Below, piece after piece: positions 1 through 7,500 of a stretch of 11,650 nucleotides of DNA. The translations under genes were made by a program, and so were the position numbers. Source of the stretch: Thomasclavelia sp. (GTDB taxonomy: Bacteria; Bacillota_I; Bacilli_A; Erysipelotrichales; Coprobacillaceae); NCBI GenBank assembly GCA_020025035.1, contig JAHHSU010000039.1:1-11650 (forward strand), given 5' to 3'. Position 1 is the stretch's first letter, and each line of letters begins with the position of its first letter. The notes under the pieces are model-generated. The model saw nothing but the letters and a program-made list of their open reading frames with translations. It was not told the DNA's origin and did no database searches.

Positions 1-10
1 TTGAAAATAC

Positions 11-41
11 GGACATGTTCATTAATACATGTCCTTTTTTT
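11..41 (+). terminator. Rho-independent terminator of a gene left of the window
   Basis: A perfect 8-bp inverted repeat (GGACATGT at 11-18, ACATGTCC at 27-34) encloses an 8-nt loop and is followed directly by seven T (35-41). This is a canonical intrinsic terminator on the + strand, so a rightward gene probably ends just before the window and converges on the lipase operon. Read on the minus strand the same hairpin is followed only by GTATTTTC, so it would be a weak terminator for the lipase gene ending at 72. Confidence 0.85.
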
Positions 42-71
42 GTTAGTTACAATTGTTTATGTAGATTTCAT

Positions 72-1511
72 TTATATTTTAAATGAATTAATGGCTTGAT
101 TTAGAATAACATTTATTTTTTTGATTACATCGTGGGTGTTAGACAGTTCTGATGAAAAATGAGCATCGCATTCTATAACAGAATCAAATATCTTATTGAT
201 TTGTTGAGTACTAATATTATGAATATCAACAAGTTTTTGATAGTAAACATTTAGATTGTTATTATGGTTTTGGATATCTATTCCTTTAAATAATCCTTCT
301 ACTCTATAAAAAATATCCCATTTTGTTATGTCATACCATTCTTCATTATTTACTATATTGGTAATTTCAAGTAGATTTTCTCTGGTACGTAAAGAAAAAT
401 CTCTGATTAGTTCATTATGTCCACTTTGTTTAAAAAATGAATTACTATTAGATAATAGATTAGGTAATGGACAATTTAAATAAATAGCACTTCTTATAAT
501 TAAAATACATTGATGAATAATGGAAATAATACGGATATCTTTTGTATAACTTTTAACTAATTTAACTAATCGTTCATAATATCCTTTTGGTAACGAATGC
601 ATATCATGACCTATATTTTGATCTTGGATCATACAATTTATTATTAAGGATATTGTATACCTTAAATCTTCTTCTTTCATGTATTTAATACAATAGTTTA
701 AAAATTTTTGAATATTAATCATTAAATTGCTTTGACTAGCTACTTGATTTATCTTGATTGAATCCTCTTTGAATTGGTACAAAGTTGTAAGTGAATGAAG
801 AGCTCCAAGATTAGCTATTAGGTCAAAAACTGTATTTACTTTTATAGATGATTTTATATATTGGGTATTTCCAGCTACACTATATAGTAATATGTTTATA
901 TAATCGTATTGATTGCAAATATTTGTTAGTTTGTCTTTATTCTTGATAATTTTGTCATCATATTTTAGTAAAAAAGCTTGATTAAAGCCTTGACCATTAA
1001 ACGAGTATACATGTTTAATTTTGTCTCCTCTTAATATTCCTACATATTGTGCTTTATTGCCACCTTTAGAATGACCTGTAACATATATGTTTTGTTGGTT
1101 ATTTGCATACAAAAAAACGATTTTGTCGTAATAGGCAAGAGCTTCTTTTTGTTGTTTTGTATCAGTGATGTTTGAATAGGCACCTTCACCATTATCAATC
1201 CATTCAAAATCACCACCAGTTCCTTTATAAATGATAATTAAATTTTCATTATACATAACTGAAGCATTTACTACTTCTTGGTCACCGTTTTTATTTGCTG
1301 ATTGTGTGTCTATGTCAATTATCTTCATTTGATCAAATATTTGCTTATTATTAAGAATAGTACTAATAATTTTTGAATTTGATTGAGTGTTTGTAGCCCA
1401 TTCATAAAGAGAATGATTAGGATTACATTTAAAATATTCTACAAATAATGGGTCATATACTAGTATATTTAAAGTTAATAATTCTTCTTTAGTAATTGTT
1501 GTGTTTTCCAT
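72..1511 (-). CDS. Putative T7SS-secreted lipase effector, N-terminal alpha/beta-hydrolase with C-terminal helical targeting region (TslA-like)
   Basis: Predicted 479-aa protein, last gene of the leftward operon, 16 nt after the 91-aa gene. Seen: no signal peptide or membrane segment. Residues ~1-245 look like an alpha/beta-hydrolase of the Mbeg1/DUF2974 type, with a YKGTGG segment (95-100) where these lipases have their conserved F/Y-R-G-T loop, the nucleophile elbow GHSKGG (146-151, Ser148), and candidate acid and base residues Asp203 and His239 (in LGALHSL). Residues ~250-479 are predicted helical and polar, with no WXG or known toxin motif. Known: S. aureus TslA is a T7SS phospholipase with this reversed order (lipase first, LXG-like helices last) and needs small helper proteins. 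Inferred: this is the same kind of effector, exported with the three small proteins upstream. The start is the ATG at 1511, but its ribosome site is weak (GGTAAG, then an A-run). Lipase fold is likely; export by T7SS rests on context. Confidence 0.82.
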   Translation of the reverse strand: MENTTITKEELLTLNILVYDPLFVEYFKCNPNHSLYEWATNTQSNSKIISTILNNKQIFDQMKIIDIDTQSANKNGDQEVVNASVMYNENLIIIYKGTGGDFEWIDNGEGAYSNITDTKQQKEALAYYDKIVFLYANNQQNIYVTGHSKGGNKAQYVGILRGDKIKHVYSFNGQGFNQAFLLKYDDKIIKNKDKLTNICNQYDYINILLYSVAGNTQYIKSSIKVNTVFDLIANLGALHSLTTLYQFKEDSIKINQVASQSNLMINIQKFLNYCIKYMKEEDLRYTISLIINCMIQDQNIGHDMHSLPKGYYERLVKLVKSYTKDIRIISIIHQCILIIRSAIYLNCPLPNLLSNSNSFFKQSGHNELIRDFSLRTRENLLEITNIVNNEEWYDITKWDIFYRVEGLFKGIDIQNHNNNLNVYYQKLVDIHNISTQQINKIFDSVIECDAHFSSELSNTHDVIKKINVILNQAINSFKI

Positions 1512-1527
1512 TTTTTTCTTACCGTTT

Positions 1528-1803
1528 TTATAATTTATCGTTTTCGTAAAAAGACTTTTGAATAAGATCTAGATATTCAACAGATTTAGTGAAGAGAACA
1601 TTTAATTTATCAGTAGTTTGATGAATTGCTTTTAATATTTCTAAAAATTCATTTACTGATTGACCTTTACTATTAATAAACATATCCTCTTGAATGTAAT
1701 TATCTTTAAATTCGTTTTTCAATTCTACTATTTGATTTCTAACAGTCTCTAATGAGCTTAAATTAACAATAAAATCATTTTCATGATAATTATTTTTTTG
1801 CAT
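1528..1803 (-). CDS. Small WXG100-like/LXG-associated helical protein with C-terminal FxxxD motif
   Basis: Predicted 91-aa, soluble, almost entirely helical protein with the size and layout of the WXG100 superfamily: two helices around a short turn (INSKGQS, residues 43-49). There is no classic WXG; the turn carries SKGQ instead. Close to the C-terminus is FYEND (85-89), an FxxxD motif. Known: in LXG effector systems the helper Lap1 (DUF3130) has an FxxxD export motif equivalent to the YxxxD/E T7SS signal. Inferred: this is the targeting partner that pairs with the lipase's helical C-terminus and presents the pair to EssC. It starts 12 nt after the 93-aa gene stop, with GAGGA about 5 nt before the ATG, and lies just upstream of the lipase gene. 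The exact family is not certain from sequence alone. Confidence 0.78.
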   Translation of the reverse strand: MQKNNYHENDFIVNLSSLETVRNQIVELKNEFKDNYIQEDMFINSKGQSVNEFLEILKAIHQTTDKLNVLFTKSVEYLDLIQKSFYENDKL

Positions 1804-1815
1804 AGTATTCCTCTT

Positions 1816-2097
1816 TTAGTACATAAATTTGTCTAGCTCATCAATCTTATTTAGAAATTGAACAGTTTTTTTATATAAAACATCTTGAAGGCTATTTAAT
1901 AGTAGAATAATATCATTTATTTTTTGAGATAATTCTTTTATCGGATGATGAATCATTGATTGATGTAATGAATCAGTTTTAATTGTATCTAATATTTTTT
2001 TATATGCTGTAGTTATTTGAATAAGTTTTTCAAGATAAACATCAATAATTTTTGTAGCAAACATTAATTCAGAATCTAAGATAATTAGTTCATCCAT
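1816..2097 (-). CDS. Small helical T7SS effector-associated protein (WXG100-like size)
   Basis: Predicted 93-aa soluble protein rich in Leu, Ile and Lys, readable as two long amphipathic helices broken near HHPIKE (residues ~50-55). No WXG, no signal peptide, no membrane span. Its ATG at 2097 overlaps the stop of the 143-aa gene by 8 nt and has a strong GGAGG site at 2107-2111 with 9-nt spacing, so it is probably translationally coupled. Position and size fit the second small partner of LXG or reverse-LXG effectors (B. subtilis YwqI/DUF5344 and S. aureus TlaA/TlaB are examples of the type). The C-terminus (FLNKIDELDKFMY) has acidic and aromatic residues but no clean FxxxD or YxxxD/E motif, which separates it from the 91-aa neighbour. 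Function is inferred from context; I do not recognise a specific family. Confidence 0.75.
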   Translation of the reverse strand: MDELIILDSELMFATKIIDVYLEKLIQITTAYKKILDTIKTDSLHQSMIHHPIKELSQKINDIILLLNSLQDVLYKKTVQFLNKIDELDKFMY

Positions 2098-2521
2098 TGT
2101 ATATTTCCTCCTTTTTTAAAAGATAGTGATAACTTGAGAGTTCATGCTCCAAGTTATATTTTTTTCTTAGTAATAAATTTAAATTCTCTTCTAATTCGTC
2201 AATTATACCAATAATTTGATTTTTATCTTCCTCAATCGATTGTAGTATTTGAATTGTATCTTGACCAAATAAAATAGTATCCATATATATTTTGTACTCT
2301 TTAATAAAATGATGACCGTATTTCGTAATAGAATTAGATGTCATTTTTTTTGTTTCTTCTTCTATTTGATCATGAAACATATTAGAAAATTGATCATGTT
2401 TTGTTTGAAAATCATACATTGCATTTAAATCAACTTTGAGTTGTTTGATTTTTTCTTGTACACAGATTAGCTCGTGATTATTTTTGTCGATTTGACCTTG
2501 ATAATAATCATGTTTGCACAT
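2090..2521 (-). CDS. Coiled-coil protein, YwqH/DUF5082-like T7SS effector partner
   Basis: First gene of the leftward operon; 143 aa from the ATG at 2521. An in-frame ATG at 2530 directly abuts the GGAG and is unlikely; the 2521 ATG has AAAAGGAG (2531-2538, minus strand) at 9-nt spacing. Seen: a Cys-Lys-His start, then a heptad-like helix (residues ~10-40, IDKNNHELICVQEKIKQLK), a central region with FQTKHDQFSNMF, and a long C-terminal coiled coil (~95-137). No signal peptide or membrane segment. Known: many LXG toxin operons begin with such a ~140-aa coiled-coil gene (YwqH/DUF5082 in B. subtilis, DUF3958/Lap2 in streptococci). Inferred: a chaperone or structural partner for the lipase's helical tail. 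The family assignment is by pattern only, so treat the name as tentative. Confidence 0.74.
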   Translation of the reverse strand: MCKHDYYQGQIDKNNHELICVQEKIKQLKVDLNAMYDFQTKHDQFSNMFHDQIEEETKKMTSNSITKYGHHFIKEYKIYMDTILFGQDTIQILQSIEEDKNQIIGIIDELEENLNLLLRKKYNLEHELSSYHYLLKKEEIYNG

Positions 2522-2555
2522 ATAAATCATCTCCTTTTTTTTGTTTCAATGACAC

Positions 2556-2587
2556 TTTACTTATTCTAACTAAATAAATTTTATACT
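2556..2587 (+). promoter_or_regulatory. Weak candidate promoter of the secretion operon (essA-esxA)
   Basis: The whole divergent region 2522-2648 is AT-rich and must hold a rightward start for the core operon. The best pair I see is TTTACT (2556-2561) and TATACT (2582-2587), but the 20-bp spacing is longer than ideal. It interleaves with the leftward promoter candidate, so the two operons could share control. A TATATA run at 2617-2624 is an alternative -10, though it sits very close to the essA ribosome site. Confidence 0.22.
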
Positions 2588-2591
2588 TTAA
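2563..2591 (-). promoter_or_regulatory. Candidate promoter of the leftward lipase operon
   Basis: On the minus strand a TTAAAG -35-like box (2591-2586) is separated by 17 bp from a TAGAAT -10 box (2568-2563). Transcription would start near 2556, leaving a leader of about 35 nt before the first ATG at 2521. The -10 matches the consensus at 5 of 6 positions and the -35 is poor. The region is so AT-rich that chance matches are easy. Confidence 0.35.
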
Positions 2592-2648
2592 TTTAGTATT
2601 TATTTTTTTATTTTTGTATATATAGTGTATCCAAAAGGAGTATTAGTG

Positions 2649-3116
2649 ATGAAAAAAATAATGATAATTGTGTTATTACTATTTCAAAGTATAGGTGATA
2701 TAGAGTTAATATTTGCTAAGGAAAGTGTTTTGGGATTAGATACAGGCATTTTAAAAAATAAAGGAGAATATGAACCATCATTAACTGATATCAATGGATT
2801 AAATCTTTTTAGTGATGATATGAAAGAAAAACTTCAAAATGAAGAAATAGCCAAAACACATTATAACCAAAACATAAAAAAAGAATTATTTACAAGTGAT
2901 TTTAGTACTTCAAATGATTTGGAAGAAGCAGATTATTTATTTCAAGAAGTTATTTTCTATTACCCAAAAGATATAGTAAAACATTTTCAATATTCATTTA
3001 TCTATACTATTTTTATTGTCACTATTTTATTGAGTGTATTTGTATACAAAATAACAAAGAGAATTTATCTAAAAAAGGAGCTTGCTAATGAAAATAACGA
3101 TTACATTGATGAATAA
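2649..3116 (+). CDS. essA: EssA, type VII secretion membrane component
   Basis: Predicted 155-aa small membrane protein of the T7SSb machine. Seen: an N-terminal hydrophobic stretch of signal-peptide type (residues ~4-22, followed by FAKES), a polar extracytoplasmic stretch containing an ELFTSDF segment (79-85), one membrane span near the C-terminus (~114-134) and a short basic then acidic cytoplasmic tail. Length and topology match S. aureus EssA (about 150 aa). The start is the ATG at 2649, with AAAAGGAG at 2633-2640 and 8-nt spacing; a longer GTG start at 2625 would lie upstream of that ribosome site and is unlikely. The 3' end overlaps esaB by 29 nt. It heads the operon here, whereas in S. 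aureus it follows esaA. Sequence conservation of EssA is low, so the call rests on topology plus neighbours. Confidence 0.85.
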   Translation: MKKIMIIVLLLFQSIGDIELIFAKESVLGLDTGILKNKGEYEPSLTDINGLNLFSDDMKEKLQNEEIAKTHYNQNIKKELFTSDFSTSNDLEEADYLFQEVIFYYPKDIVKHFQYSFIYTIFIVTILLSVFVYKITKRIYLKKELANENNDYIDE

Positions 3117-3333
3117 TGATAATAAAATAGATTATATAGTTAACGATGAACTTTTTATCAATACTGCATTAATGATGATTAACCAACATGATTATTTTTT
3201 TGAAAATATAGAGGATTGTATTGTATATTCTAAAAGAAATCAACGGAGTATTAATGTACATTTTACATTTAAGCAGGAAAACATATACTCTGGGGATATT
3301 TTAGAAGTTACATCATGGGGAAATTTAAAATGA
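3088..3333 (+). CDS. esaB: EsaB/YukD, ubiquitin-like T7SS accessory protein
   Basis: Predicted 81-aa cytosolic protein of the YukD/EsaB family, which has a ubiquitin-like fold and is required for or modulates T7SS activity. Seen: an opening beta-strand (KITITLMNN), a central helix (~22-34) and the typical ending IYSGDILEV (67-75), comparable to the ADGDILKLL ending of S. aureus EsaB. The ATG at 3088 is chosen because AAAAGGAG (3073-3080) lies 7 nt upstream; a TTG two codons earlier is in frame but worse placed. It overlaps the end of essA and runs into essB, which implies coupled translation. It lacks a C-terminal Gly-Gly, so it is a fold relative of ubiquitin rather than a conjugated modifier, as expected for this family. 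Confidence 0.88.
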   Translation: MKITITLMNNDNKIDYIVNDELFINTALMMINQHDYFFENIEDCIVYSKRNQRSINVHFTFKQENIYSGDILEVTSWGNLK

Positions 3334-4415
3334 ATCAAGTCATTCAAAAAGTAATCAAAAAATCTAAAATACAAGCTACTACTGATTTTGATTTCTATCA
3401 AATCACTAGAAAAAGTAGTTATTTATTAGAATGTAAAATCGAAAGAGAGCTAGATAGTATTTATTTTAATTTTGATTGTGATGAAGTACAAATGTTTAGC
3501 GAATCTAAATTATTGTCTTCTTTACAAAAATATAGATTATTAATTAATGTCTCTAATATGATAAAGGACATTCAACGTCTTAAAATATCCTTACATCCTA
3601 ATAATTTAATGTTTGATAGCAATTTAATTCCTAAAGCAATGATAAGAGATATTTATGGGATTGACGATTTTAATGAGCAAGATTTTGTTGATCAATATAA
3701 ATCACTAATTGGATATGTACTTCAAAATAAGTATTCATTTGAAGATTATTATCAAGGTGGTAATCGATTGTTAAGTAAAAATAAGGAAACTGCTATTTTT
3801 ACACATATTACATCATTAGCAGAGTTATTAGAGATTTTAAAAAGACAGTATAATCAACTTCAGGAAAAAAAAGAACAGACATTATTAGAAGTAGATAAGT
3901 ATCAATATCAAAAAATAAAAAAATGGAATGTAATACTTGAATGTTTAGTATTAGTGATTATTTTATTGTTTAGCTATTTTGGTGTTTTTCGCTTAAATGA
4001 AGAGATTATATTAAAAAAAGCAGATGATTATTACATTCAACAAGATTATTTAGGAGTCAAAAACTCGTTAAAAAAAGTAAGTATTTCTAGAATGGATATT
4101 TATACAATGTATGTTTTATCAATATCCAATGTACAATTAGAAGCTCTTAGTGAAGAACAAAAACATAACATTCTGGCTAATATTTCTACTAGTTCAGATG
4201 TAAGAATATTACAATATTGGATATATTTAGGTAAATCAAATTTTGAAAAAGCGATTGATATTGCAAAACAAATTGGAAATAAGGAATATATAGCTTATGG
4301 TTATATGAAAGAAAAAGCTCAAATAGAAAATGATCAAAATTTATCTGGAAAGGTAAGAGAAGAAAAATTAAAAGCGATAGAAAAGAATATAGATGAATTA
4401 GGAATACGGAAATAA
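3315..4415 (+). CDS. essB: EssB/YukC, pseudokinase-type T7SS membrane component
   Basis: Predicted 366 aa (361 if the ATG at 3330 is used). EssB is a bitopic scaffold of the T7SSb complex that contacts EssC and EsaA. Seen: a cytoplasmic N-terminal domain (~20-185) with YRLLINVSNM and LHPNNLMFD, segments alignable to the pseudokinase fold of S. aureus EssB; one membrane span (~206-226); and an extracytoplasmic helical region with AISDxxx-like repeats around VLSISNVQLEAL and YWIYLGKSNFEKAIDIA. It lacks the long charged Lys/Glu tail of S. aureus EssB (444 aa). Start choice is uncertain: 3315 has a weak AGAAG 7 nt upstream, while 3330 overlaps the esaB stop as ATGA with GGGG 9 nt upstream. A 92-bp gap follows before essC, the only sizeable gap in the operon. 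Confidence 0.92.
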   Translation: MGKFKMNQVIQKVIKKSKIQATTDFDFYQITRKSSYLLECKIERELDSIYFNFDCDEVQMFSESKLLSSLQKYRLLINVSNMIKDIQRLKISLHPNNLMFDSNLIPKAMIRDIYGIDDFNEQDFVDQYKSLIGYVLQNKYSFEDYYQGGNRLLSKNKETAIFTHITSLAELLEILKRQYNQLQEKKEQTLLEVDKYQYQKIKKWNVILECLVLVIILLFSYFGVFRLNEEIILKKADDYYIQQDYLGVKNSLKKVSISRMDIYTMYVLSISNVQLEALSEEQKHNILANISTSSDVRILQYWIYLGKSNFEKAIDIAKQIGNKEYIAYGYMKEKAQIENDQNLSGKVREEKLKAIEKNIDELGIRK

Positions 4416-4424
4416 CAAGTTTTT

Positions 4425-4507
4425 ATGAAAAGGATTAATACTATATTAGAAAGGAGTAAGTGGAAAATATTTAATGATATTTAATTAAGTATTTAACATA
4501 CGAAAAT
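4425..4507 (+). other. essB-essC gap with stranded ribosome site and 19-codon ORF
   Basis: The gap holds a good Shine-Dalgarno sequence (AGAAAGGAG, ending at 4455) that precedes no long reading frame: the GTG at 4460 stops after four codons and the ATG at 4474 after four. An ATG at 4425 opens a 19-codon ORF (MKRI...FNDI, stop 4482-4484) whose ends resemble the start of EssC (MKRI...FNDR). The true essC ATG at 4508 has no recognisable ribosome site. This may be a decayed or duplicated start region or a short leader ORF; it is not called as a gene. Confidence 0.4.
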
Positions 4508-7500
4508 ATGAAAAGGATATTGTATTTTTTTAATGATCGATATGAACAATACCCCTTAGAAGATAAGTTACAGATAGATAAAATAGAGGTGATTAACGTA
4601 GATGAAAAAGTATATTACATAGTAGATCATCAAGAACCTGTTAAATTACAACCTCAACAAATAGAAACCATACACTCCTATGAATTGATGTTATTAAGTG
4701 ATGAACATAATATATTTGAAAAAACGGGTGATCCAATTCTTATAGGAAATAAAAATTGTGATATACAGGTTCAAAAAGGAATGTATGTAATTGATGAACA
4801 GATATGTTTTATTCAAAGTGATGAAAGAGTGTACCTTAATGGAAGGTTACAATGTGAAAATCAAATAAAATTTCATTATGGAGATCAATTGCTACTTGGA
4901 AAAATATTGATTATAGTACAACAAAATTATATAGAAATAATTGCAAATAGTAATAGCTACCAAACGTCTTTAACAACTTATCAAATGGAAAGGCATGAAG
5001 GAGAATCATTTCCAAAATATCATCGTTCTCCAAGAATTATTAAAAGATTAAAGGAAGATCAAGTAACTATTCAAAAACCTCAAGGAAAAAGAACTAGAAA
5101 AAAAGGTAGTTTGGCAAAAGTAATTATTCCACCTATTGTAATGATGTTAGGAACAATAGCTACATCACTTATGATGGGAAGAGGAATTTATATTTTATTT
5201 GGGTTAGCAGGAACTATGGTAAGTGTAGTGTTTTCGGTTACAACATTTTTGTTAGAACAAAAAGAAATAAAAGATAGTAATGTTAAAAAGGAGTGTGTTT
5301 ATCAAAAGTATTTATTAGATTTACAAAAAAGACTTAATGAATATAGAAAGAATGAAATAGAGGCCCTAAGATATAATCATCCTAATATTAAAGAGATAGA
5401 AAAGATGATACATAAGTATCATCCAAGAATTTATGAAAGAGATGTTAATGATAGTGATTTTCTTACCTTGTTAGTAGGAACAAGTACAGGTAGTAGTCAA
5501 TATACAGTTTGTTTAGATTACAATGAATTAGATATAGAAAAAGATGAATTGTTAGAAGAAGCAAAAAAAATATATGATGCATATCAAAAAATAGAAAATA
5601 AACCAACAATTGTTGATTTAAAAAGAGCACATTTGGGGGTGGTTGGAAAAACAAAGGAAGTGCATGAACAAATACATTGGTATTTATTACAATTAACATT
5701 TTTTCATTCATATCACGACGTTCAAATTGTGATGTTTTATAATGAAAAATTTAAAAATGAGTATGATTACATTAAATGGTACCCACATGTTAAAATACGT
5801 ACAAATAATTTAACTGGTAATATTTGTATGGAACGTATAAGAGATCAAGTATTAAGTACGTTATATCAAATATTGAAAGAAAGAAAAAACAAAATTGATG
5901 AAAATAGAAATGAAATGAGATTTTCACCACATTTTATCATAATAGTAGATGATATGCATATGATTATGGATCATATAATTATGGAATATTTACAAAAAGA
6001 AGGGTATAATCTAGGATTTTCACTAATTTATACTGCACAAAAAAGGGCTAATTTACCAGAAAATGTTAAAACAGTATTAGTATTAGATGATAAAGATTAT
6101 GCAACATTGTTATTAAACGAAGGGATAGAACATAATGTTAAGTTGAAACTTGAACAAGTTAATGATGTCAATTTAGAATGGATGGCTAGAGATTTAAGTG
6201 TATTAGAGCATGTCAAAGGAATGAGTTCACATATTCCAAATATGGTAACTTTTTTAGATATGTATAAAGCAAAAACAATAGAGGATTTAGATATACCTAA
6301 ACGGTGGCAACAAGGCAAATCCTATCAATCATTAGCTGTACCAATAGGATTAAGAGCAAAAGACGATATTGTAGAATTGAATTTACATGAAAAAGCACAT
6401 GGTCCACACGGACTTATAGCAGGAACTACAGGATCAGGAAAATCTGAAGCAATTCAAACCTATATTCTTTCACTAGCCATCAATTTTAGTCCTTATGAAG
6501 TAGGATTTTTGTTAATAGACTATAAAGGTGGTGGAATGGCAAATTTATTTAAGAAATTGCCACATTTATTGGGTACTATTACCAATCTAGATGGAATAGA
6601 AAGTACTCGAGCATTAGAATCTATTAAAGCAGAATTAGCTAGAAGACAAAGGATATTTAATCAATATGATGTAAATAATATTAATAAATATAATCAGTTA
6701 TTTACAAGTAATCAGGCTAAAGAACCATTGCCACATTTATTTATTATATCTGATGAATTTGCAGAGCTAAAAAAAGAACAACCAGAATTTATGAGTGAAT
6801 TAGTGTCAGTGGCACGAATAGGAAGAACTTTAGGAGTACATTTAATTCTAGCAACACAAAAACCAACAGGAGTGGTAGATGATCAGATTTGGTCTAATTC
6901 TAAGTTTAAATTAGCATTAAAAGTACAAGATGAAAATGATAGTAAAGAAATAATTAAGACGCCTGATGCAGCACTTATTACACAAGTAGGAAGAGGTTAT
7001 TTACAAGTAGGAAATAATGAAATATATGAATTATTCCAAACAGCTTGGAGTGGTGCTAACTATTTTGTTAATAGAGAAAAAGAAAAAATCGATGATCGAA
7101 TTTATAAGGTTAATATATTAGGTCAAGGAGAGTTAATTAACCAGGATTTAAGTAGTAAAGGTGAAGATAATAACAAAGTTCCTTCACAACTAGAAGCCAT
7201 TGTAGAATATATGGCTAATTATTATGATAGTATTCATTGTAAAGACGTTATTAGACCTTGGCTTCCGCCTTTAGAACATTATATTCAAAGTCCATATATT
7301 AAAGATGTTCAAGATACTGCACTTATAAAGCAAGTCGATTTACATACTCCAATAGGATTAGTAGATATACCAGAAAACCAAGAACAAATTGATTATGTAA
7401 TTAACTTTATTAAAGATGGAAATCTTGCATTGTTTAGTTCAAGTGGTTATGGAAAAACATTTACTTTAGGCACAATCATATTAACATTAGCAATAAAAAA

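Noticed and set aside
2522..2530. ATG at 2530 as start of the coiled-coil gene
   Set aside because: It directly touches the GGAG, leaving no spacing, whereas the ATG at 2521 is spaced 9 nt.
2572..2608. Imperfect inverted repeat in the divergent promoter region (AAATAA...ATACT / AGTAT...TTATTT)
   Set aside because: A/T only, needs a bulge, and is expected by chance in such a composition.
2625..2648. GTG start giving EssA eight extra residues
   Set aside because: The AAAAGGAG ribosome site lies inside that extension and is correctly spaced for the ATG at 2649, which also opens the signal-like segment.
3082..3087. TTG start giving EsaB two extra residues
   Set aside because: Spacing from the ribosome site would be 1 nt; the ATG at 3088 has 7 nt and matches the family's N-terminus.
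5463..5711. 82-codon minus-strand open frame inside essC
   Set aside because: Lies wholly within the conserved essC coding frame, has no ribosome site and encodes low-complexity hydrophobic sequence; a shadow frame.
6097..6318. 73-codon minus-strand open frame inside essC
   Set aside because: Antisense to conserved essC sequence just before the D1 ATPase, with no start signals or recognisable product.
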